64,000 bases of DNA, from contig OZ038395.1 in assembly GCA_964036045.1 (NCBI GenBank), forward strand, positions 7,884,465-7,948,464, written 5' to 3'. Of this stretch, positions 49,751 through 62,000 are shown piece by piece. How positions within the stretch are numbered: the stretch's first letter is position 1; each line of letters starts with the position of its first letter. Under the pieces are notes generated by a model. It was not told where the DNA came from, made no database searches, and saw only the letters and a program-made list of their open reading frames with translations. A program made the position numbers and the translations under genes. This stretch comes from Eutreptiella sp. 'Long Island Sound 2002' (lineage: Eukaryota; Euglenozoa; Euglenophyceae; Eutreptiales; Eutreptiaceae).

Positions 49751-52700
49751 GTGATGGGGTTTATGCGCTGGCCGCCGGCGGTGGCGGGGGAATGACGGGG
49801 CGTTGTGTCCGCTGCTCACCATTCGTCGTTTCTCGTGCAGGTGCTTGGGAAGTGCCGCCCACCTGGGCCCCGACTCAGGGGTGCCTGAACAGCGGGCCGT
49901 ACGGCGGCTGCGCCAGCATGAACCACGTGGACTCCTGCCTCGCCGCGTGCGCCGCGATGGGCCGCGCGGGCTGCTGCGCCGCCGCGCCGTTCCCCGGCGA
50001 CCGGGCCTGCCGCTTCTACCCGACCGGCATCGAAACCGCCTTCAGTGACAAGTGGTACTACTCGCAGATGCACTCCGCGCCCATGAGCGGCGGCGGCGGC
50101 GGCGGCGGCTGGTGGGGCGGCGGCGGTGGCGCCGGCGGCCCAACGGCTTCCGGCGGCGGTGGCGGTGGGTCCGGCTGGAACCCGTCCGGCACTCTGATCG
50201 CCGGGGCCGGCGTCAACCCGCCGCGGACCGGGGACTGCGACTACGGCGCGGACGCCGCGCGCGGCGGGTCGGTCGCAAGCGCCGGCCTCGGCGTCGGCGG
50301 CCGCGTCGTGATCTACTTCACGCCGGTCGTGCCCTCGCCGATGTGCGGCGACGGCAAACTCGACGCGGAGGAGGAGTGCGACGACGGCAACCCCGAGGAC
50401 GACGACGGCTGCAGCGCGGGCTGCGTCGTGGAGCGGGGCTACCGCTGCACGAACCCGTTCCCGGACCAGCCGTCGCAGTGCACGCGCTGCGGCGTCCCGG
50501 CCAAGATCTCGCTGCGCATCAACGCCGTGGCCGAGGGCGACGGGGAATGCTGCAGCGTGTACCACCCGCTGGGCGGCGGCGGCACTCTCGAGTACTCCCT
50601 GGCGCTGGGCAAGGGGCGGTTCAATGTCACGGTCCTCAGCGTCACGGCCCACAGGTGTGCGCGGGCACTGGCATGCAGAGCACCCCCGAAAACAGGGCAT
50701 TCCCTGCGGGGCTGTTCTTTACTGGGGGGGGGGGGGATATCTAGGCAGGGGAAATTGGTGGGGGGGGATTTCGTTTTTCGGATTTGGTGCCGAAATCCCC
50801 CCCCCCCCCCCGAACCGAAGGCTGTTGTTGGTCAACCGACGGCGGTTTGATGGTCAACCGAAACCCTGAACCGAAGGCGGTTGTTGGTCAACCGACGGCG
50901 GTTTGATGGTCAACCGAAACCCCCCCCCCCCCTCCGGTAGAGTCCGGGAGGTAGTGTTCTCTCTCGGGTTGCGGGCCCACTGGGTAATAATCACGAGATC
51001 TGCCAGCCCCTCGGGCCCTGTGTTGCATTGTCCACATCGGTGGTGGTGGTGGTGGTGCACCCTCCAAACTTCCCGGTCATGGGAAAGACGGGCGGAAGCC
51101 GCACCTGTGCGCAGTGATGCATTAGAACGGCCGTACACCGCAGGAGGAGGCGGGGGTACCCCCCTCGCTACACCCCCCGCCCCGCCTCCTCCCCCTCTTA
51201 TGTTTGAGGCTGACAGCCAAAATTTTGCTTCGGCGCCTTTGGCGCCAAGAGGATTTACGCTTAAAGATTTTCGGCCCGCCTTCGGTGGGGACCATAGGAC
51301 CCTGGGAGGGGGGGGGTCCCAGCCAAACCCCCCTCCCGCACCCCCTTTCCGCCCTTTTAATGCATACCTGCCTGTGCGTCCTGCTCTCAACGAGCAACAT
51401 CACTTTTCCCCAGTGGCTTGGAAAAAGTGACGTGAACGATTCATTTCCAAGGACTCACTAGTGCGTACACAGCCTTCGTGACAAACGCCCCCCCCCCCCC
51501 TCGCTCTAAGCCATCCCTGCCCCTGTCCGCCCCTGTCGTCTGCCGCTCCCTGTGTCGCGCAGCCGCCACAACGACGATCCCGCTGAAGAAATCTCGCTTG
51601 ACTCCGACTCCGACGAGGGCTTCCCCTTCACCCTGCAGCCCCGCAGGCGCATGCGTCTGACCTCCGACTTCCGGATCGGGGACGAGTACGACACCGCGAA
51701 GGGTATTTACCGGGTGTTCGCCACCGTGCGGTACACGCGCTACGGCGGCGATGAGGTCCACACGCTCACGACCGACCCCATGGTCTACGCCATCGTAGGC
51801 TTCGTCTCGATGGACGTCATGCTCCCGACGCAGGACGAGCCCGTGCAGCTTGGCTCCGTGCTGAACCCTCTGCCATCGTTCGCAGCAGAACTCAAGGTGC
51901 TGCCAGGGGCTCGGGCTGCAGTATTGGTCAGAGATAAGGACGTGCAGTGTGGGCGGTCTTTGAGGAAGCCCCAGAGATTTTTTTTTTTCCAATGACGACC
52001 GCTTGCGTTACAGCGTTAAGTTACCGTTGAACCGCCGTCGGTTACCCTCCAACCGCCGTCCATTGCCCTCCAACCGCCGTCGCTTACCCACCAACCGCCG
52101 TCGGTTACCCTCCAACCGCCGTCGGTTACCCACCAACCGCCGTCGGTCACCCTCCAACCGCCGTCCGTTGCCCTCCAACCGCCGTCGGTTACCCACCAAC
52201 CGCCGTCGGTTATCGGGTATGTTTTCTTTTTTCACTCATGGTGAGTGGTCAACAGTTTTTTTTAGCCCCAAGATTATCCAGATGCTCAGAATTTGCTTGG
52301 GAATTCCAACATGCCAACAAGGAAAAAGCCAGCTGAGACAAAAAGTTGACCCCCACCCCCCCCAACACGGTGGTGGGGTGCAGAACTGCGCTGAACTCAC
52401 CCCCCCCCCCCCCCATGGCATGGGGGCAACAGGGGCAGTTTGGGCGGTTTCGAGCCACACCCCCCCGCCCCTTTGCACTGCAGGTGTTGCTGAACCAGAA
52501 CATCAACCCGCCGCCGCCCACGACCAAAGACGTGCAGGAGACCGGCCGCGTGGCCGCCAACACCCGGCGGGTGTACGGCCCCTACGAAGTGGGCCAGGCC
52601 GGCCGCCTCCGCGTGCGCCTGCAGACCACCGACGCGCCGGCCCCAGACGTCGACCCCGACATGTACGTGTTCGTGGGGCAGGACAACTTCGACAACACCC

Positions 52701-55700
52701 GCTACAGCTGCCGCGGCATCAAGCTCGGCGTCAAGTACTGCACCGTCAACGCCCCGGTGGGCGCCCCCGGCACCAACACCTCCGTGTGGGTCGGCGTGTA
52801 CCTGTACGCCAGCGGGACGCAGGACGTGGGCTTCACGATGGACGTCACCCACGACCTCCCGGACTCCGGCAAACCCTGGCCCTGCGACAACTCGTGCCCG
52901 GCGCCGCGGCCCCCGGCCTCGGCGCCGCAGGTGGACTTCGCGTCGCTCGCGCACGTCGAGTTCATGGGGGCCGAGAGCTGGTCCGAGAACGGCCAGACCG
53001 GCCGCACGTTTACGTACGTGCGCACGGGCGCGTCCACCGCCAGCCACGTGGTGCTGGGCACGTGCTACGGCGAGATGTTCCACTCCGCGAGCGTGGGCGC
53101 GAGCCTCGGCTTCGACAACGCGACGGGGCTGTACGGCATCCGGTTCCCGATCGTGCCCGGGCTCCTTGTGCAGACCTACAAGGCCTCGCCTCTTGCCCTC
53201 GACCTGCCCCATGCCCTTATCCAGTGCAAATTCCTCTGTTTGGCTCAGGCCTGTCCGTGGGAATGAGATATTCCTTCCACTTCACAAAGGCTCGCCTGCG
53301 ATTTTTTTTTGGGTGCGAACATTGCGGTTAGCTGGCGGTTACTGGACGGTCGTTGGTGGCCAACCGACGCCGGGTGTCGGTTGGCCTAGCCGCCCGCCGA
53401 GAGGCACCCCCCCCTCTCCCGGTCCCCGTGTGGTATCCCAGGGGTCGGGGGCAACCGCTTGACTGGCACTGAGAGCCACGCCGCGGCCTCCGAGCACTCC
53501 GACGGACCCCGGGATCGAGGGTTCGAATCCCGGGCTTCACACGGATGGTCGGACACTCGCCTGGGCGCTGGTGGGACTCGCAGATGGGACTCCTGCCCCG
53601 ATTCGTGTGGCGTCTGCCGCCGTTGATCGATTCTGCTGCGCCTCCAATCCGCTCTGTTACACCCTCGTTACATCTCCGGTACCCTTCGTTATACTTTCAT
53701 TACCCTTCGTCACACTCCCGTTACCCTTGGGTACACTTTGGTGCCCCTTCGGTACACTTCTGTAAGGCCCCCGGTGCCCATTCGTTGCGCTTCCATTCGG
53801 TGCATTCCGTTCACAAAGCGCACGCCCCCCCCCTCAATGCGCCGGTACGCCCCCTCACAGTACCCGCGCCCTGTCGCAGGTGTCGTACCTGGGGCTCGTG
53901 CCCGAGGGCCCCGTGCGCCTCGGCGTTGCCTCCGGCGCCGAGTACGGGTACACCGCCACCCGCGGGCCGGTCACCTGCCCCGCCGGGGACGGCAGCGAGG
54001 ACGTCATGACCCTCGACGCGCAGCTCTTCGACGTGACCATCGGGCAGCAGCCTGCGCTGGCCACCGCCGTGTACGACGTGCAGGCCCGGGCCTACCAACT
54101 GGTGGTGAGCAGCCCCAAGCAGCCCGCCCCCGGCAAGTACGACCTGAAGGTGCCGGACCCAGCCCCACCAGTGATCAAGTTCAGATGGATGTAGTGTTGC
54201 AGATTTTGGCCAAATCCGAACCACCACGACAGAGTTCTCAATTTTTTGCGAGTTTGTGCGTCCTTGTTGTTGCTGCTGCTGCTGCAGTGCAAAGTGGAAA
54301 GTGTGCAATGGATCAGGCCCAAGGTCATGGAGTGAAATGGAGTGCTGGTCCATACACAGGCCTATTCTATCCTAGTCTTAGGGCAACAGAACTGGCGATG
54401 CGGATGGAGCCAGTTTTGAACATTAATGGACCCAAATTTACCTTCCACTCACCTTGACCACACACCAGAGATGACCCCGGCAGGCAGGGTGTGCAATGGA
54501 AAGTGTGCAATTGATCAGGGCCACTGCCGCTGCTGCTGCTGCTGCTGCCGCCACTGCCGCTGCTTGCTGCAAAGGGTACCTCCACCCTTAAAGACCTTAA
54601 AACAATAAACCAAAAAAAAGAGGGTAAGGACCGTATTGGTTGCACCCGCCTGATGACCCCATCCTGTATTGGGACCGAGCTGGCGGGGCCAGGCGTGTTG
54701 CACTTCATCAGACAGCAACCCTGCACTGTGTCTGTGCCCTGGTCTCCATCCTTGTCTGTGCCTGTGTCTGTGTGTGTGGGTCGTTGCCTCGTTCTCCATG
54801 GCGCCCCTGTCCCGGAGATGAAAACAAACCCAATGAAAAAAGCCCCACGGGAGCCAAAGTCATAGGTACGTATGAATGAAGCCGGGTCCTGAGCAAGCAC
54901 CGGATGTGGCTGGTTCCTACCGAGTTCTGGGCAGGGCAGGTATTACCAAGTGGCACATAGGACGGGACTGGGTCCTGCCGACACCTGGTGGCCCCTCCGG
55001 ACACTCTTGGCGGACCTTCTTGCCCGCATCCCTCTTTCAATCATCGGCGCTTGCCGAAAAATCGGCCAATGTCGGCCGGTCCCGAGATTCCCATTTTTCC
55101 AGTCGGCCAGTTCGCCTGGCAAACTTCATCAAAGGCACCTGAGGGAAAGGTGGCGAGGTTGTGGAAAAGTGGGAAGGGGAAATTTGTCCCAAATTGTCCC
55201 ACTTTTCTCCGATTTTTCTCCTGTTTCCTACCAATTTCACACATGTTTTCTACACCCCCCACAATGTATTTTTGGCAATGTCCCACAATTCCCCATTTCC
55301 CCCCATTTCCCCCCATTTCCCCCCATTTTTCCATTTCCCCCATTTTCCTTCACCTCTGCGGCTAGTTGGCCAATTTGGCTGTGGCTAACGCCGATGCCTG
55401 CTCTTCTGTGAAATTCTGCATCGCGACCGCACCCCCCTGCGTACACACCGTGGCACCGCTCACCCTTGTCACCAGGTGTCCCTGAATACGGTCGGGTGCC
55501 GCTGCTACGCCGACAACATGGCCGAGCTCACGGCGGCCCAGCCCGAGGCCCTGTGGTACTCCGCCGGCAGTGTGACTAACGTGGACTACGTGCTGCTGAT
55601 CGACTCCTCCGGAAGTATGAAGTGGTACGACCAGGAGGACCTGCGCCTTGACGTGTCGCAGAACTTCATCGACCAGTCGGCCGACGGGGATATGGTCGCG

Positions 55701-55953
55701 GTGCTGGATTTCGACTCCCAAACGAAGGTGCCCAGCCTTGAGCCCGGCGGACTCCCACCCGAGCCAAGCCGTTTGAGTCCCACCCACAATCCCAGCGATG
55801 GCGGCTTTGAGTGAGGCTTTGAGGGTTTTGAATGAGGCCTGAGTGAGACTTGAATGAGACTCGAATGAGGCCTGCTTCAGACATTGTTAGTTCAGGCGTT
55901 GAATTGACACATCTACGCTATTGCTTTTGCCCTGCAGAAGAGACAAAGGGAGG

Positions 55954-56033
<80 letters not shown>

Positions 56034-59000
56034 CATGGTGAGGGAAGAGGGAACAACCTCCACTCTGGAACACAATACGCATTCACACAGAAAAGACCCG
56101 AGCAATGCCAACCGGTGCTCTTTCCTGATCATCATCCTCTGGCATTGGATTGCCTTGGGTTGTTTTGATCACCCCAACCCGTACAGAGGGGAAGGGGGAC
56201 GTACGATTCGACGCCCTCCATGAAACAGGCACGCTCAACCACGCGGAAGCTTTCAAACCGTTGGATTGGGGCACACAAATTGACCGGCTGTTTCAGCTTC
56301 CGCCGCCGCTGCTGCCTTACGGACGAAACCGTTTTTCTTTTTCGGTTACAGAGCACTGCCTCGTGGTCGGCCCGCGTCTCCCCATGCCCCTCCCGTTCGT
56401 TCGCCAGGTGCTCGCCCCGCTGACGGAGGTCAGCCCGGCCACGCGCGAGACTCTGAAGGCCGCCGTGCTGCAGGTGGACAGCGCCGGGGGCACGGACATC
56501 CTGCACGCGCTGCAGGCCGCCGAGGTGCAGCTCGCCAAGACCAACAGCACCAACCCCAAGGCCGTCGTGCTCCTGACCGACGGCGTCACCAACCGCGACA
56601 TCAGCGAGTTCGACGCCACCCTTCGCAGCTTCGCCACCAACAACTGGCGCGTGCACTGCATCGGCCTCAGTCTCAGCGACGCGAAGCTCGCAGAGATCGC
56701 GGACCGCACCGGCGGCCAGGTGGCTGCCCATTCAGAGCGTAGCTCGCCGCCTGTGCAAGGGCTGTACTGACTGCACTGTACTGTCTCAACGAGGGCCCTC
56801 TGGGCTGGTGGTTACCGGCCAACCGCCTGCGGTTACTGTCGGTTTACCACTGCCGTCTCATAACCCCCAACTGCTTTCGGCTAAATGCCAACTGATAATT
56901 GGTGGACGCCAACTGCTGTCGTTGACCGTTCAACCGCTGTTGTTGACCGGCTTTGGATTGTCGTCCCGTGCCCTTCCTCGTCCCAACACACCGGACCCGG
57001 ACCCCGCCGTTGAGCGCTTTGGACTGCCACCCCCTCCACCGCCCGTTCGTCCTCTCAGTTCCGGTACGCGAAGGACGCCGTGGCGCTGCAGGAGGTGTAC
57101 GACGGGCTGTTCAGCACCGCCACCGGCGCCACGCAGCTGTACACCGAGACCCTCGACGTGGAGCTCGGCGTCGCGAAGAGCGCCGACGTGGAGCTGGACA
57201 AGTACGCGTTCCCGGTCACGCTGCGGCTCCTGGTCGCGGACAGCGGCAGCGTGTCCATCATCGGCACCCTCCGGAGCCCCGCCGGCGAAGCCTGGACCGT
57301 GTCGCTGACCGGCACCGGCTCCACCGCGGACGTCAGCAGCGGCCTCGTGACCGTCACCCGCCGCGACAACCTCCTGCTGTTCCACATCGCGCAGGGGGCG
57401 ATGGAGGGGACGTGGACGGTGATGGCGGAGGGCGACCAGCTGCCGGCGCAGACGACCGCCGCTGTGCAGGTGACGAGGGGCGGACGGCGTCCGAGGGGTC
57501 CGTTGGGGACCCTCGGGGCCGGGGGGGGGGCAGGATCAGGCCTGTGTTGAGGGGTAGGGATGGGACAGCCCCCCCCCCCCCCGTCCTGCGGGTGACGGTC
57601 AGCTCCGACCCGACAGCGCCCTCCACCTCTGCACCGCTTTTCTAACTGCCAGCAGCCAGTTCCAGACTTGCCACTAGAGTCTGCCGGCTCGGCTCAGACA
57701 TGATCCGATGGAGCAGGGTCCTACTGAGCCACACGCTGGACGCGGCACATTCCTACTGAGTTCTGGCGGTGAGGGGGGCGGGTATTACTGAGTGGCCTTT
57801 GGTACGAGGCCGATTCTTACTGAGCACTAGTTTCCCTGCCGGACTCTAGTGGCGTGTCTGTCCAGTTCCGCAACCGCTTTTCCAAGCCAGTGTCCCATTT
57901 CGCAACCGCTTTGCCAAACGCGTTTCCGACCGCCAGCGTCCGCTTTTCCAGTCGCCTTTTCAACCTCCTTTTTCCCGCCCGCCGGGATGCAGCTTGCCAA
58001 CCGCTTGCAACCGCCAGCATCACCGCCAGCATGCACTTGGTCAACCGTCTTGTCAACCGCCAGCGTCTATCTTCGCAAGCTTCGGAAACCCCCCGTAATG
58101 CGTCCCAGCGGTTGGGGCAAGGGAGAGCTGTAGTCTCAAGACACAATTGCTCCATCGAGAGGCTACCATCGGTGGATGAAGATGGTCCACCGACGCCTGG
58201 GGTAATGGTACGTAGTGTCGGTGACTGGCCCGGCACTGTGAGTTGGCTGCTCCGCCGTGCGCTGTTCGGTGAGGCGTCACGGACCCGTCTGATTGGGCGA
58301 CGCACGGTCGTGACAGTGTGGGCCGTGACTGCCGCCGGCACAGTGCGCCTTGGCATCGGTCACACCCGCCTTTGAACTGGGCAGAGAGCGGCCGCGATGG
58401 GCCCAAACGCCGTCCGTGAACAACCACCGGACGCCACTCACAAACAAAAACAAACGAGGCAGCGACGACCAACAGACCCCCCGAACTAATGGTCGACGTC
58501 TTCGCTCGGAACAGCCCGAGGAATTACGGTCAATGGCGGTTGGCGACCGACGGCGTTGAGCTGTGCCGAGCAGTGCGTGCGCATGCCTGTCCTCAACGCC
58601 CCCACGAAAAAAAAAGGGATTGCCCTTCTGCAAGACGCCTACACCTCAACCTCCGGATGCATTGGAAGGGGGGGAGCCCCCCCCTCCCCCTACCAAGGCC
58701 TTGTGCCAACCCCCCCCCCCCCTCCAGGGCGCCCAGCCTGTGCCCAGCCTCTGTCTCCCTGACGGCAAGTGCCAGGCTCAATGGCGTTTGCAACCGACAG
58801 TAACCGCCCCCAACCGCTTTGGCAACCTCCTCCAACCGCCTGTCTAACCGCCTCTGGGGCCGTCTGAAGTGCTTTCCTTTCTAATGCATCCCTGAGTCAA
58901 CGTCCGCTGACCGAAAACAGCGGAACCGCGACATCAAACGCCGGAAAGCGGACCACAGGGACGGTCGCGCGCTCTCTGCTGCAGGTCACCGCCCTCGCCA

Positions 59001-62000
59001 GCTCCACCGTCAGTCTCGTCGTCAAGACCGACCAGCAGAGCTACGCCCGCGGCGAGCCCGTGCTCGTGACGGCGTACGTCGCGGACCTCAACACGCAGAT
59101 CACCCTCGCGGACGTGGAGATCGAGATGCTCGTGCACGACCCCGCCGGCGCCGACACGACGCTGAAGCTCGAGGCCGTAGGCAAGGGCCGGTTCCAGCGA
59201 TACGTCAGCAACACGCTGCGCGAGGGCTCGTACACGCTGAAGCTGGTGGCGACTGGATACCACGACTGCACGACGGAGCGGTTCACGCGCCAGGGTGTGC
59301 GGTGCGGTGCTGGCGTAGGAGGTGGGGGACCGGTACAACCAGACTTGCCACTGGCGTCTGCCACCTCAGACATAATCAGATGGAGCAGGGTCCTACTGAG
59401 CCACACGCTGGACACAGCACGTTCCTACTGAGTTCTGGTGATGCGGGGGGCGGGTATTACTGAGTGATGCGGGGCCGATTGCTACTGAGAATCAGTTTCC
59501 CTGCCGGACGCTGATGGCATGAGTGGGTACAACCGAGGGGTAATGGGGGTACATGTTGAAGTCCTCGTCACTTCGCAACAACTCTTCAGCCAAAGCAAGT
59601 GTGCTCGGTAAAGGGACTGAAGAAGACGGAGAATGCCCAAAAAAAGTCCTCGTCACAAAACAACGATGTCCTGGACACCGCTCCCCGTTTTGTCGCGAAG
59701 GGACGCCCTCAGGCAGCGCCCAAAAACAACCGCTGTCGGTTATCCTCCAACCGCCTTCGGTTACTCCCCAACCGCCGCCGGCCATTACCCAAAAGCCGTC
59801 GGTTGCCACCCGAATACGGTCCACACGCCCACTCTCCTTGTGTTTTGTGCACTTGTGCACTTGGTGCGTATGATCTCGGCACAACAGCGCACTGACCCCA
59901 GGGAGGCATTGGAAGGGGGGGGGAGGTGCCCCCCCCCCCCTCTTCCGGCGCGCCCGGCCTACTCCCAGCCCTTGTCTCCCTGACGCCAAGCGCCAGCTTC
60001 AATGGCATTTGCAACCGACAGTAACCGCCCCCAACCGCTTCGACAACCCCCTCCAACCGCCCATCGAACCGCCTCTGCAGTCTTTTCCATTCTAACGCAA
60101 CCCTGACTGGCCCCCGCCACGCAAGCTCCTCCCTCCTCCGTTCAGCCACCATCGCCGTACACGTGAGCGGGTCCCGCAACCACACGCTGGACGCCATCTT
60201 CGAGGGCCCCACGCAGACCAACGACGGCACCAACACCATCATGGTCGCCAGCGGGTGCTCCATGCCGTTCCGCCTCACGCTCCGCAACCCCACGCGGTTC
60301 CTGGGCTTCCTGTCGGCCACGGACATCGTCTTGAAGCAGACCAAGATCACGACGAGGGAGTGGGCGGGCGAGAAGTTCACGTCGGCCAGCACCCGGTGCT
60401 ACGGCCCGATGAAGGTCATGAAGAAGGGGCTCATGAAGGTCTGTCCCGCTCGCACCCGCACGGGCTGCGCGTGTGTGTGCCTCCCGAGAGAGTGGCGCTT
60501 GAGGCCTGTGTGAGATTTGGGATGAGACGGGCCCCTCCCCCCCCTCTTCCAGGGCGCCCAGCCTACGCCCACCCCTTGTCTCCCTGACGCCAAGCGCCAG
60601 CGTCAATGGCATTTGTAACCGACAGTAACCGCCCCCAACCGCTTTGGCAACCCCCTCCAACCGCCTGTCTAACCGCCTCTGGGGCCGCCTCTGCAGTCTC
60701 TTCCGTTCCAATGCAACCATGACTGGCCCCTGCAACGCAACCTTTTCCGCCAAATGTACCATGGCTGTTTCATGCTATTTCTGGGATCCACCGCCAAATT
60801 GACCCTCGCTGATTTGACAGGGGGGTGCGCCCAACACAGAGCAGTGAAATAGGGACAGTCCGAGGGCTCCGGTGGCACAACCTCCCAAGCGGACGGCAGG
60901 GCGTGGAGGGAGGTACAGGCAAGACCGGCGATCACGGGCACAAGGTGGTGAGAGGCCCCCTGCTCATACGGAGGGCAAGGGTTCAAGGGAAGGACAGGGC
61001 TAAGCAGCGAGAGGCCAATGAGCGCCGCAAGCAGAGGGGGGGAAAAATTGAGGTCCGCAATTTTTCGCAATTTTCCGCAATTTCGCAATTTTTCGCAATT
61101 TTCCGCAATTTTTCGCAATTTTCCGCAATTTTCCGCAATTTTTCCGCAATTTTTCTCAGTTCCCGATTTTCTGACTGCCTCCCCACGCTGGTGCAGAACA
61201 ATGAGATTTTTTTTTTTTACTATGCCATGCATTCTCTAATGTTCCAAGTTTATCAAATGCTGGCATACCTTAGTTGGTAGTAGTACTAGGTTCCATTTCC
61301 AAAGGTCCTGGGTCCAAACCCAATTGTGCACAATATTTTAACCTTCGCTTTTTTGGTCTTTTTCATGCCTTCATGTTTGCATGTTTGCATGTGCATGCCG
61401 CCTGCAGTGTGGGACAGTTTCAAAGCGGCAGCACAAATTGGATGACAACATCCGCCGCCTTCGGTTCATGCTGCAATGCCACGGTGATATCGAGGGGCGC
61501 CTCCTGTAATTGTACTGCCCATGGACTAATTGTTTCAGTGAAATTCTGACAATTCTGAGCCACCTGTCCAGAGCTGTTGCACGTCGAGGGTTCAAGATGG
61601 CCGCTTACGACATCGCAATTTTTCCGCAATTTTTCCGCAATTTTCCGCAATTTTCCGCAATTTTTCCGCAATTTTTCCGCAATTTTTCGCAATTGGATTC
61701 GACCCCCCTAGACCGCAATTTTTCCCCCCCTCTGCCGCAAGCTTCAGACAGCAATCCACGCAGGCGTCATGCCGAACCCCCCCCCCCACCCCATCCCGTA
61801 CCGAAACTACGTTTCCCCACCGTCTGTGGACAAGCAACGTAGACAATGCCCTCCGGAAGACCCCAACCAGCGCGCACACCCGGACCCAGGGGTGCATTGG
61901 AAGGGGGGGAGGTTAACCCCCCCCCCCCCTCCATGCAGGGCGCCCAGTCTATGCCCAGCCACTGTCTCCCTGACGGCAAGTGCCAGCTTCAATGGCGTTT

